Origin: Lachnospira eligens
GTDB taxonomy: Bacteria; Bacillota; Clostridia; Lachnospirales; Lachnospiraceae
Assembly (NCBI RefSeq): GCF_009680455.1
Contig: NZ_WKRD01000002.1
Location: 248,001-312,000, forward strand
Direction: 5' to 3'
Length of the DNA: 64,000 nucleotides
Shown: positions 34,781 through 43,580 of the stretch, one piece after another
Numbering within the stretch: the first letter of the stretch is position 1
Layout: each line of letters opens with the position of its first letter
Made by a program: the position numbers and the translations under genes
The notes under the pieces: model-generated
What the model saw: the letters and a program-made list of their open reading frames with translations, nothing else
Databases searched by the model: none
Told to the model about the DNA's origin: nothing

Positions 34781-36043
34781 ATGGATAAAGAAACTATGTT
34801 TGAATATATTCAACGGCTTAAGCTTGCAGTAATAACTCTTTTCAAATGGCTATTCTGTTCGGTTGTATGTGGCTGTTTTATCGGTTCTGTCGGTGCTGTA
34901 TTTCACCTGATGCTTGGTTATGTAGGCAGCCTGCGGGTTGAATACCCATTTTTACTATTCGGACTGCCTGTTGCAGGTATCATCATTGTATTCATGTACA
35001 ACATTGTTCACGAAGCAGGAAACCGCGGAACTAACCTTGTCATAACTGCAATACAGTCGAATGATGAAGTACCGGGAAGAGTTGCCCCACTTATAATTGT
35101 ATCAACTCTTCTTACCCATCTTTGTGGTGGTTCTGCCGGACGAGAAGGTGCTGCGCTTCAGGTCGGAGGTGCATTAGGCAATACATTTGCAAAACTGTTT
35201 AAATTCGACGAGAAGGATACTCGAATTATGATTATGTGTGGTATGAGTGCCTGTTTCTCAGCACTTTTCGGAACACCTATTGCAGCAGCCGTTTTCTCTA
35301 TGGAAGTAATAAGCGTTGGTGTTATGTATTATGCTGCTTTAGTGCCATGCGTACTCGCTGCATTTATAGCACAGGGCATAGCCTCTGCACTGGGACTTGA
35401 ATCTACACATTTTGTAGTTGATGAAATCGCTTCTTTTTCTTTTATTAATGGCAGTAAATTCATCATCATGTCCGTACTTTTTGCTCTTGTAAGCATTCTG
35501 CTGTGTGTTGTTTTACACGGTACTTCAAAGCTCTACATTAATTACATAAACAACCCATACATAAGAATAATTATTGCCGGAGTCCTTGTTATTTCCATGC
35601 GTTACATATTTGGCACAACTGATTATCTCGGTGCAGGCTCAGATATTATTGCAAAAAGCTTTGTAACAAGCTGTGCATGGTATGTATTCCTTTTAAAAAT
35701 GCTGTTTACAGCCGTAACATTGGGTGGTGGATTCAAAGGTGGTGAGATTGTTCCTACTCTTTTCGTTGGTGCAACGCTTGGAAGCTTCTTAGCACCTATA
35801 TTTGGACTCCCTGTCGGATTGTGTGCAGCATGTGGTATGGTAAGTGTGTTCTGTGGAGTAACTAACTGCCCACTCACATCATTCATTCTATCTATTGAGA
35901 TGTTTGGTGCATCAACAATGAAATTCACAATTCTGTGTATTGCATTAAGTTATCTGTTATCCGGATATTACAGCCTGTATAACAGCCAAAAAATCGTCTA
36001 TTCTAAGTATAAGACAGAATATATAAACCGCCGGTCCCATTGA
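34781..36043 (+). CDS. CLC-family anion channel/antiporter, possibly CLC-F type
   Basis: 420 residues, about ten membrane helices. CLC hallmarks: GGSAGREGAALQVGG (the GxEGP-type selectivity segment with the gating Glu) and GGGFKGGEIVPTLFVGA (the GxFxP-type segment). The first signature GSGIP is not visible; instead the region reads NRGTNLVITAI, and GREG is followed by Ala, as in the fluoride-exporting CLC-F clade rather than chloride channels. No fluoride riboswitch fits in the 19-nt gap upstream. Fluoride or chloride remains open. Confidence 0.85.
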   Translation: MDKETMFEYIQRLKLAVITLFKWLFCSVVCGCFIGSVGAVFHLMLGYVGSLRVEYPFLLFGLPVAGIIIVFMYNIVHEAGNRGTNLVITAIQSNDEVPGRVAPLIIVSTLLTHLCGGSAGREGAALQVGGALGNTFAKLFKFDEKDTRIMIMCGMSACFSALFGTPIAAAVFSMEVISVGVMYYAALVPCVLAAFIAQGIASALGLESTHFVVDEIASFSFINGSKFIIMSVLFALVSILLCVVLHGTSKLYINYINNPYIRIIIAGVLVISMRYIFGTTDYLGAGSDIIAKSFVTSCAWYVFLLKMLFTAVTLGGGFKGGEIVPTLFVGATLGSFLAPIFGLPVGLCAACGMVSVFCGVTNCPLTSFILSIEMFGASTMKFTILCIALSYLLSGYYSLYNSQKIVYSKYKTEYINRRSH

Positions 36044-36070
36044 CCTATACAGGTCAAAGAACCGACGGTT
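36026..36070 (+). terminator. Terminator after the CLC gene
   Basis: AACCGCCGG pairs with CCGACGGTT around an inner TTGACC/GGTCAA helix, followed by CTTTTATT. The left arm overlaps the last codons of the CLC gene. It separates convergent recJ. Confidence 0.8.
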
Positions 36071-36091
36071 CTTTTATTGGAAGGCTGCTAT

Positions 36092-37807
36092 TTACACATA
36101 TCTCCAGTCTTCTATCCGAAACTGTATTGAAACAATCCCATTATATTCATTAATATCAGGGTAATACACCATAGATATCTTCCTTCCTACCTCTGGTATC
36201 TCCTGACCGTCTAATTTGAACCTGATTGCTGTCACCAGCTTGCCATGCTCACTTTCTAACTGACATCTTAATACATTTTTATTTTTTCCAATCACAGCTG
36301 ACTGTCTGACAGTAAGATTTCTGTCTGCAAACACCGGTTTTTCATTACCTTTCCCGAAAGGCTGCAGCTTCTCAAACTGCTTTATCAGCTTTATATCAAC
36401 ATAATCAACCGGCATAGGCACATCAATCCACACTGTAGGGGTAAGAACATTTTCTGTCATTGTCTGGTTCTCATTCAGCGCTTTCCTGAATTCATCAATT
36501 TTATCAATATCAAGCGATATTCCGGCAGCCATTGGATGTCCGCCATATTTGTTAAGGAGTTTACCACATTTGCTTATCTCCTCAAACATGTTATAGCCTT
36601 CTATTGAACGCCCTGAGCCCTTTGCACCATCTTCTGCCTTAGTGATTACTATTGAAGGCCTGTAGAATTTTTCTCTTACCCTTCCTGCAATTATCCCTGC
36701 AACACTTTCATGGCAGTCAGGAAGATACACAACTAACACCTTGTCGTCTTTTAGTTCAGTGTTCTCAACCTGTTCAATTGCAATAGCGGCATATTCTTCT
36801 GTTATATCTTTTCTTTCAACATTAAGTGTGCGAAGCTCTAAAGCCTTATTTCTCGCATCTTCCATATCTGTAGTAAGAAGCAGTTCAATGGCTCTTCTTG
36901 CTGAATCAAGTCTTCCTGTTGCATTAAGACATGGACCTATAACAAATCCTATGTGATATGAGCTTATCTTGTCTATCTCAAGCTCACACGCCTCTACAAG
37001 TGCTCTTATACCAATATTAGTAGTTACTGCCAGATGCTTTAAACCATATTTAACAATTACCCTGTTCTCATCTGATAAATCAACTACATCCCCTATTGTT
37101 GCAATTGCCATAAGCTCTGCATATTCTTCAAGTTCGATTGGATTAAGTCCAAGTCTCTCATATATAATCTTAATAACCTTGAAGGCTACTCCCGCTCCAC
37201 ACAGCTTATCAAATGGATACGGACAGTCTTCCTGCTTAGGATTAACAATTGCATCTGCCTGTGGTACTTTATGTATCTTTTCTCCATCAACGAAATCAAA
37301 CGGAATATCATGATGGTCAGTTACAATCACTGTCATTCCCTTTTCTTTAGCATATTTAATCTGCTCAATCGCAGCAATTCCATTATCACATGTAATGATT
37401 GTATCTGTGCCATTATTATATGCTTCATCTATTAAGTGCTCATTAATACCATATCCGTCAATAATTCTGTCTGGTACCGCAAATGTAACATCTGCTCCCG
37501 CTGCCTTTAGCCCTTTATAAAGAATTGTTGTTGAGCATATTCCATCTATATCATAATCACCTATAATATGTATTTTCTTTCCTGCTTGTATCTTGTCTGT
37601 GAGGATATCAACACATTTGTCTGCATCCTTTAATAAATGTGGTGAATGCATATCATCCACGGTCCCATTAAGATACATATTTATCTGCTCGTCCGTTTCT
37701 AACCCTCTGTTACGGATAATTCTTGCCATAACCTGGTCAATGCCAAATCTTTCCCCAATTGCTTTGAAATCAGCTTTCTTAGTGTATACTCTCCAGTTGC
37801 TTTTCAC
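36092..37807 (-). CDS. recJ: Single-stranded-DNA-specific exonuclease RecJ
   Basis: 571 residues. The DHH phosphoesterase domain has GDYDIDGICST, VTDHHDIP and IVNPKQEDCPYP; the DHHA1 region has KGSGRSIEGYNMFE and KYGGHPMAAGISL, all metal or substrate ligands. An OB-fold tail ends the chain. RecJ degrades ssDNA 5'-3' in repair. Start is GTG with AGGGAG 6 nt upstream. It is downstream of secDF, with a hairpin in the 88-nt gap. Confidence 0.96.
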   Translation of the reverse strand: MKSNWRVYTKKADFKAIGERFGIDQVMARIIRNRGLETDEQINMYLNGTVDDMHSPHLLKDADKCVDILTDKIQAGKKIHIIGDYDIDGICSTTILYKGLKAAGADVTFAVPDRIIDGYGINEHLIDEAYNNGTDTIITCDNGIAAIEQIKYAKEKGMTVIVTDHHDIPFDFVDGEKIHKVPQADAIVNPKQEDCPYPFDKLCGAGVAFKVIKIIYERLGLNPIELEEYAELMAIATIGDVVDLSDENRVIVKYGLKHLAVTTNIGIRALVEACELEIDKISSYHIGFVIGPCLNATGRLDSARRAIELLLTTDMEDARNKALELRTLNVERKDITEEYAAIAIEQVENTELKDDKVLVVYLPDCHESVAGIIAGRVREKFYRPSIVITKAEDGAKGSGRSIEGYNMFEEISKCGKLLNKYGGHPMAAGISLDIDKIDEFRKALNENQTMTENVLTPTVWIDVPMPVDYVDIKLIKQFEKLQPFGKGNEKPVFADRNLTVRQSAVIGKNKNVLRCQLESEHGKLVTAIRFKLDGQEIPEVGRKISMVYYPDINEYNGIVSIQFRIEDWRYV

Positions 37808-37839
37808 TCTTTTCTCCCTGTTTCACTATTAAACCAATT

Positions 37840-37870
37840 ATGGCGGGAACTGATATACAATCCCCGCCAT
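37840..37870 (-). terminator. Hairpin between secDF and recJ
   Basis: ATGGCGGG (37840-37847) and CCCGCCAT (37863-37870) form an 8-bp stem. There is no T-run, so termination is probably partial and recJ may be read through from secDF. Confidence 0.6.
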
Positions 37871-37895
37871 GTCATAAACTTATTGTATCTGTTAA

Positions 37896-40136
37896 TTAAA
37901 CCTGAGAACCATCTTCAAAAACCTCTTTCTTAGAAGCTGCTTTTTTATTATTCTCTTCTACAACGCCTCTCTTCTTACCACCCATTACATACCACATAGC
38001 ACTTGTTAAGCATACTGATGAGTAAGCACCAACAACAATACCTACGATAAGTGGAAGTGTGAACTCCTTAACAGAAGTTACGCCCATAATGAAAAGAACA
38101 ATAAGCATTATAAGTGTTGTTATAGATGTATATACTGTTCTTGACATTGTACTTGTAATTGATGAATTAACAAGCTCTGTAATGTTAGTCTTCGAATTAG
38201 CTGTCTTTAACTGCTCTCTTATTCTGTCAAAGATAATAATTGTACCGTTAATAGAGTAACCTACTATTGTAAGCATACATGCAATAAATGTTGTTCCAAC
38301 CGGAATTCTTGCAAATGCATAGAATGCAAGAACAACAAGTACATCATGAAGAAGTGCTAATACAGCAGCTAATGCGAATCTGATATCACGGAATCTTACA
38401 AAGATGTATATAAGCATACATATTGTAGCAAGTATAACCGAAAGAATAGCATCTCTCTTAACTGTTGCAGAAACTGATGAACTGATTGTATCTGTCTCAA
38501 CGATTGTTCCATCCTTGATTGGGTACTTAGCAGTAACCGCATTTTCAATAGCTTCTCTCTGGTCAAGTGAAAGATCAGATGTCTTGAAAGAAACCTGTGT
38601 TGAATCTGCAACCTTCTGCTGCTGAACCTCTGTAATACCTGCAGCATCTCTGATTACAGGGATGATATTATCCTCAATCTCTTCTGCTGTATATTCTTTA
38701 TCAAATGTAAATGTTGTTGTTGAACCACCAACAAACTCAAGACTGAAATTTAATGCTCTGTTTCCAAGACCAGCCTGAACTGCCATAGTTATGATACCTG
38801 CAGCAATAACTACTGCTGAGCCAATCGCAGCCCATTTCTTAATGCTAAGAACATCAAGCGTCTTTCTGTATACATTCTTACCATACCACTTAGCGTCCCT
38901 TATACCAAAGTTATATAAGAGCTTCATAATAACCTTAGTAATAACAAGTGAAGTAAAAATTGATACGATATTACCAACTGCAAGAGTTGTAGCAAAGCCC
39001 TTAACTGGACCTGTACCGAATATGTACAATACTAAAGCAGCGATAAGTGTTGTTACGTTACCATCTACTATAGATGATGTTGCCTTGTTATAACCTGAAA
39101 GAATAGCACTTTCTACAGACTTTCCGGCACCAATCTCTTCTCTTATTCTTGTATAGATAATAACATTACCATCTACCGCCATACCAATACCAAGAATAAT
39201 ACCTGCAATACCTGGAAGTGTAAGAGTAAGATCATATACACTTACAAGGAATAAAACAAGTGCTGTATAGATAATCAGTGATAATGTTGCAACAAGTCCA
39301 GGAATTCTGAACATAACAATCATGAATAAGCAAAGTAATGCAAGACCTATAGCAGCTGCAATTAAACTTGTCTTGATTGCTGCATGTCCAAGCTGTGCAC
39401 CAACAATGTTAGAGCTTACTTCCTCAAGTGTAAGAGGAATAGAACCAACTCTTATATATGTTGCAAGGTTATCTGCCTCATCGAATGATTCCATACCTGT
39501 GATAGTTGCTGTACCACCTGATATAGCTGTCTTAACGTTAGGTGCACTTACAACTTCTCCATCATATACAATATATATTCTTTTACCGATATTAGCTGAT
39601 GTTGCATCATAGAACTTAGTTGATCCCTCATCTGTAAATGTAAGCTGCACTCCATAAGGAGTATCTTCCTGACTATTAGTATCTGTGTAAGCCTGTGCAG
39701 CTTTTACATCAGAACCTGTAAGTAATGGTGTGTAGTCATTTCCCTGTGAAAATGCTGTATATCCTGTGGAATCAAGGAATTCCAATGAACCTGGTGTACC
39801 AAGTTCCTTAAGAATCTCATTAGCATCTGTTACTCCAGGAATCTCAACTGTGATTCTGTTGTCACCTTCCTTATAAACCTGTGACTCTGTACTCTTTCCT
39901 TCTACTCGCTTCTGAAGCTTATAGATAGTATCCTCTACATCCTGTGATGTAAAGTTATCTTCCTTAATCTGGTATGTGATACTTACACCACCGGCAAGAT
40001 CAAGACCAAGATCTATATCATAAGTGCTTCCGTATCCCTTTCCATTTAGTCCGAAAAATGCTGTTAATACAAGTCCAACCAGTAAAACAGCAACGATTAT
40101 TGAATAAATAATCTTCTTAGGTAAACTGTACTTCAT
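37896..40136 (-). CDS. secDF: Protein translocase subunit SecDF (fused)
   Basis: 746-residue fusion of SecD (about 1-430) and SecF (about 435-715). Each half has one N-terminal helix, an external domain and five more helices, so 12 in total. DLGLDLAGGVSITYQI and the GIGMAVDGNVIIYTRIREE segment mark SecD; SLEFVGGSTTTFTF and TIVGYSINGTIIIFDRIRE mark SecF. The protein uses the proton motive force to help pull secreted proteins through SecYEG. GGGAG lies 10 nt before the ATG. It follows the SCIFF maturase by 21 nt, so the ranthipeptide genes and secDF are one operon. Confidence 0.97.
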   Translation of the reverse strand: MKYSLPKKIIYSIIVAVLLVGLVLTAFFGLNGKGYGSTYDIDLGLDLAGGVSITYQIKEDNFTSQDVEDTIYKLQKRVEGKSTESQVYKEGDNRITVEIPGVTDANEILKELGTPGSLEFLDSTGYTAFSQGNDYTPLLTGSDVKAAQAYTDTNSQEDTPYGVQLTFTDEGSTKFYDATSANIGKRIYIVYDGEVVSAPNVKTAISGGTATITGMESFDEADNLATYIRVGSIPLTLEEVSSNIVGAQLGHAAIKTSLIAAAIGLALLCLFMIVMFRIPGLVATLSLIIYTALVLFLVSVYDLTLTLPGIAGIILGIGMAVDGNVIIYTRIREEIGAGKSVESAILSGYNKATSSIVDGNVTTLIAALVLYIFGTGPVKGFATTLAVGNIVSIFTSLVITKVIMKLLYNFGIRDAKWYGKNVYRKTLDVLSIKKWAAIGSAVVIAAGIITMAVQAGLGNRALNFSLEFVGGSTTTFTFDKEYTAEEIEDNIIPVIRDAAGITEVQQQKVADSTQVSFKTSDLSLDQREAIENAVTAKYPIKDGTIVETDTISSSVSATVKRDAILSVILATICMLIYIFVRFRDIRFALAAVLALLHDVLVVLAFYAFARIPVGTTFIACMLTIVGYSINGTIIIFDRIREQLKTANSKTNITELVNSSITSTMSRTVYTSITTLIMLIVLFIMGVTSVKEFTLPLIVGIVVGAYSSVCLTSAMWYVMGGKKRGVVEENNKKAASKKEVFEDGSQV

Positions 40137-40157
40137 GTTAAAAACTCTCCCTTTTAC

Positions 40158-41519
40158 TTATTCTTCCTCAGCCATAGCTGCACGAATCATTATTGCACAT
40201 TCTATACGCTTTTTCTGAAGTTCACATCCAACATCATACGCATCATTGATATTACCATGGAAGTTATATGAGTTAGCTGCACAACCACCACTGCAATAGA
40301 ATTTTGCAAAACAATTCTTACATTTTTCCTTTGAATAGACATTACTATTCTTAAACATGTCTCTGATGTCCGGTCTTACTATTCCATCATCAACATTACC
40401 CATAAGGAAATCTTCGTTACCAACAAACTGATGACATGGGTAGAAATCTCCCCAAGGTGTAACTGCAAGATACTCACAGCCTGAACCACATCCTGACAAT
40501 CTCTTGGCAACACATGGACCACCATTAATATCTATCATAAAGTGGAAGAAATTAAAGCCTTTACCAGCTTTCTTTCGCTTAATGATTTCTTTCGCAAGGA
40601 TATCATACTGTTCACAAAGGAACGGAATATCCTCTTCTCTTATAGCATATGAATCTGTCGGCTGTGCAACAACAGGCTCAACAGAAATCTGCTCAAATCC
40701 CTCATCAGCAAGATGAAGAACATCTTCTGAAAAATCAAGATTATTATGTGTAAATGTACCTCTGACATAATAATTCATCTGATTTCTGCTCTCTGCCACC
40801 TTCTTAAACTTAGGCATTATAATGTCATATGAGCTGCCGTGGTTATTCCTTGTCGGACGCATAAGGTCATTAATCTCCTTACGTCCATCTATGCTAAGTA
40901 CAATATTACTCATCTCCTTATTGGCGAAATCAAGAATCTCGTCATTAAGAAGAATACCATTAGTCGTAAGTGTGAATCTGAACTTCTTATTATTAGCCTC
41001 TTCTATGCTTCTTCCGTATTCAACAAGCTGCTTAACAACTTCAAAATTCATAGTTGGCTCACCGCCAAAGAAGTCAACCTCAAGATTCTTTCTTGAACCT
41101 GAATTGGCAACAAGGAAATCAAGTGCCTTCTTTCCTACCTCATAGCTCATAAGAGCTCTTCTTCCATGATATTCACCTTCTTCAGCAAAACAATATTTAC
41201 ATGCAAGGTTACAATCATGTGCTATGTGAAGACATAACGCTTTAACAACTGTAGGTCTGTCCTTAAAGTTATCAATATATGGTTCATATATATCTTCTGT
41301 AAAGAGCTGGCCTGCTTCCTTAAGTTCGCCAATCTCTTCATATGCCTCTTTAATATCCTGAACAGAATATCTGTCTCTAAGTGCATCTGTAATCTGCTCA
41401 AGAGTATTATTCTCATAAAGTCCTATAATATCGTATACCATGTCATCAACAACATGCACAGAACCGCTGTTGACATCTAATACGATGTTATAACCGTTAT
41501 TCTTATACTGATGTATCAT
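40158..41519 (-). CDS. scfB: Thioether cross-link-forming SCIFF peptide maturase (radical SAM)
   Basis: 453 residues from ATG 41519, with GGAGG 7 nt upstream; an earlier in-frame ATG at 41555 has none. An N-terminal peptide-binding domain of about 90 residues is followed by the radical SAM barrel with CNLACKYC (4Fe-4S ligands) and a C-terminal SPASM domain rich in Cys (GGPCVAKRLSGCGSGC, FYPCHQF, CKNCFAKFYCSGGC) for two auxiliary clusters. The enzyme installs Cys-to-Thr type thioether bonds in the adjacent SCIFF precursor. It lies 89 nt after the precursor gene, with two hairpins between them. Confidence 0.95.
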   Translation of the reverse strand: MIHQYKNNGYNIVLDVNSGSVHVVDDMVYDIIGLYENNTLEQITDALRDRYSVQDIKEAYEEIGELKEAGQLFTEDIYEPYIDNFKDRPTVVKALCLHIAHDCNLACKYCFAEEGEYHGRRALMSYEVGKKALDFLVANSGSRKNLEVDFFGGEPTMNFEVVKQLVEYGRSIEEANNKKFRFTLTTNGILLNDEILDFANKEMSNIVLSIDGRKEINDLMRPTRNNHGSSYDIIMPKFKKVAESRNQMNYYVRGTFTHNNLDFSEDVLHLADEGFEQISVEPVVAQPTDSYAIREEDIPFLCEQYDILAKEIIKRKKAGKGFNFFHFMIDINGGPCVAKRLSGCGSGCEYLAVTPWGDFYPCHQFVGNEDFLMGNVDDGIVRPDIRDMFKNSNVYSKEKCKNCFAKFYCSGGCAANSYNFHGNINDAYDVGCELQKKRIECAIMIRAAMAEEE

Positions 41520-41535
41520 TAAAAAGCCTCCAAAC

Positions 41536-41560
41536 CGTAAATGTTCTCTATACATTTACG
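41536..41560 (-). other. Stem-loop next to the scfB ribosome binding site
   Basis: CGTAAATG and CATTTACG form a perfect 8-bp stem with a 9-nt loop. It lies 4 nt upstream of the GGAGG of scfB and could modulate its translation. Confidence 0.55.
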
Positions 41561-41565
41561 AAAAA

Positions 41566-41598
41566 TAAGAGAGTGCAGAATAGCTCGACACTCTCTTA
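41566..41598 (-). terminator. Attenuating terminator between scfA and scfB
   Basis: TAAGAGAGTG pairs with CACTCTCTTA and is followed by T5 on the minus strand. Placed 10 nt after the SCIFF stop codon, it should let most transcripts end after the short precursor and fewer reach the maturase and secDF. Confidence 0.82.
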
Positions 41599-41607
41599 CT
41601 AAAAATA

Positions 41608-41754
41608 CTAGTTATTCTTATTCTCACAGCTCTGGTTACCAACTGTGCAAGATGTCTTACATGCTGACTGGCATGATGTCTGGCACTCGCCACATCCGCC
41701 GTGCTTCATTGTATCCTTTAATACGCGGTTGCTGATTGTCTTAATATGTTTCAC
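41608..41754 (-). CDS. scfA: SCIFF ranthipeptide precursor (six cysteines in forty-five residues)
   Basis: 48 residues, starting at GTG 41754 with AAGGAGG 7 nt upstream. The start is MKHIKTI and the core is rich in Cys/Gly/Ser/Thr, with six cysteines at 21, 24, 28, 32, 36 and 43 (CGECQTSCQSACKTSC). This is the near-universal clostridial SCIFF peptide; each Cys sulfur becomes linked to a neighbouring residue by the adjacent radical SAM enzyme. No dedicated protease or exporter lies in the unit, but a MATE exporter is divergent from it. The biological role of SCIFF is not established. Confidence 0.96.
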   Translation of the reverse strand: MKHIKTISNRVLKDTMKHGGCGECQTSCQSACKTSCTVGNQSCENKNN

Positions 41755-41789
41755 GACAATACCTCCTTCATATATTCAAATTATATCGT

Positions 41790-41818
41790 ATTATATCATG
41801 TACAAGTCTTATTTTCAA
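41790..41818 (-). promoter_or_regulatory. Promoter of scfA-scfB-secDF
   Basis: TTGAAA (41813-41818), 17 bp, TATAAT (41790-41795) on the minus strand, about 30 nt before the GTG start. Confidence 0.82.
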
Positions 41819-41980
41819 TCATTTATTCTAAAGATTTGTTCAGATAATTATTCTTCTTTCAAAAGTCTTTTCGCAATTTTTATGTATTTTGCATTAAATA
41901 CAGCTACTTTTCTTATGTTTTCACATAAATTATTGTTTTATATTATTAAGATATGCTATGTATTAATATAGGAGATTATT

Positions 41981-43306
41981 ATGTTTACATCTAAAGATTT
42001 AAAGAAGCTTATTATTCCTCTGATATTTGAACAGCTGCTGGCTGTCAGCGTAGGCTTTGTTGATACATTCATGGTATCAATAGCAGGAGAGGCGGCAGTT
42101 TCAGGTGTCGCACTTGTTGATAATATAAGTAACCTGCTTATTCAGATATTATCAGCTCTCGCAACCGGAGGTGCTGTTGTATGCAGCCAGTATCTTGGCA
42201 GCAGGAATATTAATATGTCCAAGAAATCTGCCGGACAGCTTATATTTATTATGAGTGCACTATCATCATTACTGATGGTTATCTCTCTCATAGGCAATCA
42301 CGGTATCATCAATTTCATATTTGGCAAGATTGAAAAAGATGTATTTGTAAGTGCAAGTATATATTTCTATATAACAGCAATCTCATACCCGTTCCTCGGT
42401 GTTTATAATGCAGGTGCAGCACTTTTTAGAAGTATTGGAAACAGCAAGATAAGTATGAACACAAGCCTTATCATGAACATAATCAATATTTGTGGGAATG
42501 CTTTATTTATATTTGTATTTGATATGGGGGTTGCCGGTGTAGCTTTAGCCACTCTTATTTCGCGAATCATATCAGCCATAATTATTATTGGACTTATGTT
42601 CAGAACAGAATCAGCAATAAGAATAAAGACCTGCAAAGATTTTCTTCCATCACCTTCTATCATTAAGAAGATTCTGTCTATTGGTCTTCCGAGCGGATTG
42701 GAAAACGGCATGTTCCAGATAGGTAAGCTTTCTGTTTCAAGCCTTGTTTCAACATTTGGTACTGCTGCCATCGCTGCCAACTCTGTTGCCAATTCTGTTA
42801 CAATGTTTGCCAATATTCCGGGTAACGCAATTGGCATGGCAATGATTACTGTTATTGGCCAGTGTATAGGTGCAAAGAAGCCTGATGAAGCCAAAAGATA
42901 TGGAAAAAAACTTATGTTTATTGCATATGCAGGTATTCTTGCAACCAACATTGTAATGACAATAGTTGCCGTTCCTGTGGTAGGACTTTTCCATCTGTCA
43001 CCGGAAGCAACCAAAACCGGTTTAAGCCTTATCCATTGCTTCTCAATTGTAGCAATATTCATATGGCCACTTAGCTTTACTATGCCTAATGCTCTCCGTG
43101 CTGCCGGTGATGCCAAATACACAATGATGGTAAGCATCTTCTCTATGTGGGCATTCCGTGTGGGAAGCAGTTACCTTCTTGGTGGTACATTAGGACTTGG
43201 CGTGCTCGGTGTATGGTTTGGTATGTTCATCGACTGGGGATTCCGTTCACTTGCATTCCTTATAAGATTCATACGTGGAAAATGGACACAGAAGGCGGTT
43301 ATATGA
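41981..43306 (+). CDS. MATE-family efflux transporter
   Basis: 441 residues in 12 predicted helices arranged as two six-helix halves. The first half opens LIIPLIFEQLLAVSVGFVDT with the conserved Asp for cation coupling and the MVS motif; the second half begins SIGLPSGLENGMFQIG. It belongs to the NorM/DinF type, which exports drugs or metabolites against Na+ or H+. GGAG lies 6-9 nt before the ATG. It is divergent from scfA; exporting the SCIFF product is conceivable but unsupported beyond position. Confidence 0.93.
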   Translation: MFTSKDLKKLIIPLIFEQLLAVSVGFVDTFMVSIAGEAAVSGVALVDNISNLLIQILSALATGGAVVCSQYLGSRNINMSKKSAGQLIFIMSALSSLLMVISLIGNHGIINFIFGKIEKDVFVSASIYFYITAISYPFLGVYNAGAALFRSIGNSKISMNTSLIMNIINICGNALFIFVFDMGVAGVALATLISRIISAIIIIGLMFRTESAIRIKTCKDFLPSPSIIKKILSIGLPSGLENGMFQIGKLSVSSLVSTFGTAAIAANSVANSVTMFANIPGNAIGMAMITVIGQCIGAKKPDEAKRYGKKLMFIAYAGILATNIVMTIVAVPVVGLFHLSPEATKTGLSLIHCFSIVAIFIWPLSFTMPNALRAAGDAKYTMMVSIFSMWAFRVGSSYLLGGTLGLGVLGVWFGMFIDWGFRSLAFLIRFIRGKWTQKAVI

Positions 43307-43351
43307 TGATAATTATATGACAGTCTGATGTCTGTGAACTGTCTCTTAACA

Positions 43352-43408
43352 CCGGATATCTACTGTCAGATGGACGACAAGTCGTCTAATTCTGGATATA
43401 CAATGTCA
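43352..43408. repeat. Two imperfect 17-bp repeats around a palindrome
   Basis: In the gap between MATE and map, CCGGATATCTACTGTCA (43352-43368) recurs at 43392-43408 with 13 of 17 identical, flanking the palindrome GACGAC-AA-GTCGTC (43373-43386). No gene is seen. It may be degenerate repeat DNA or a second, weak terminator for the MATE gene. Confidence 0.4.
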
Positions 43409-43456
43409 TTTGTGTGATGAATAATGCGACTACCTATAGGTATCACATCAATAAAA

Positions 43457-43570
43457 AAGTTCCTGCCAATCAGGCGCTTTGAGCCCGCCGGTACTTAATG
43501 AGCGTGTAACGCGAATTTAGTACCGCTGCGAGGCGAGAGCAGCGAAAGCGTGCCTGATTGGCAGGAACTT
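43457..43570. terminator. Large branched terminator between MATE and map
   Basis: A perfect 19-bp stem (43457-43475 with 43552-43570) closes a 76-nt interior that can fold into two further helices: CGGTACT/AGTACCG with an inner GCGT/ACGC, and CGCTGC/GCAGCG. T6 follows on the minus strand (end of map), so it terminates map; on the plus strand the tail is ATTTTATTT. Ordinary terminators lack the branched insert. Confidence 0.75.
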
Positions 43571-43580
43571 ATTTTATTTC

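Noticed and set aside
42403..43137. A 244-codon frame antisense to the MATE gene
   Set aside because: Composition and hydrophobicity mirror the membrane helices of the sense gene; no start signal.
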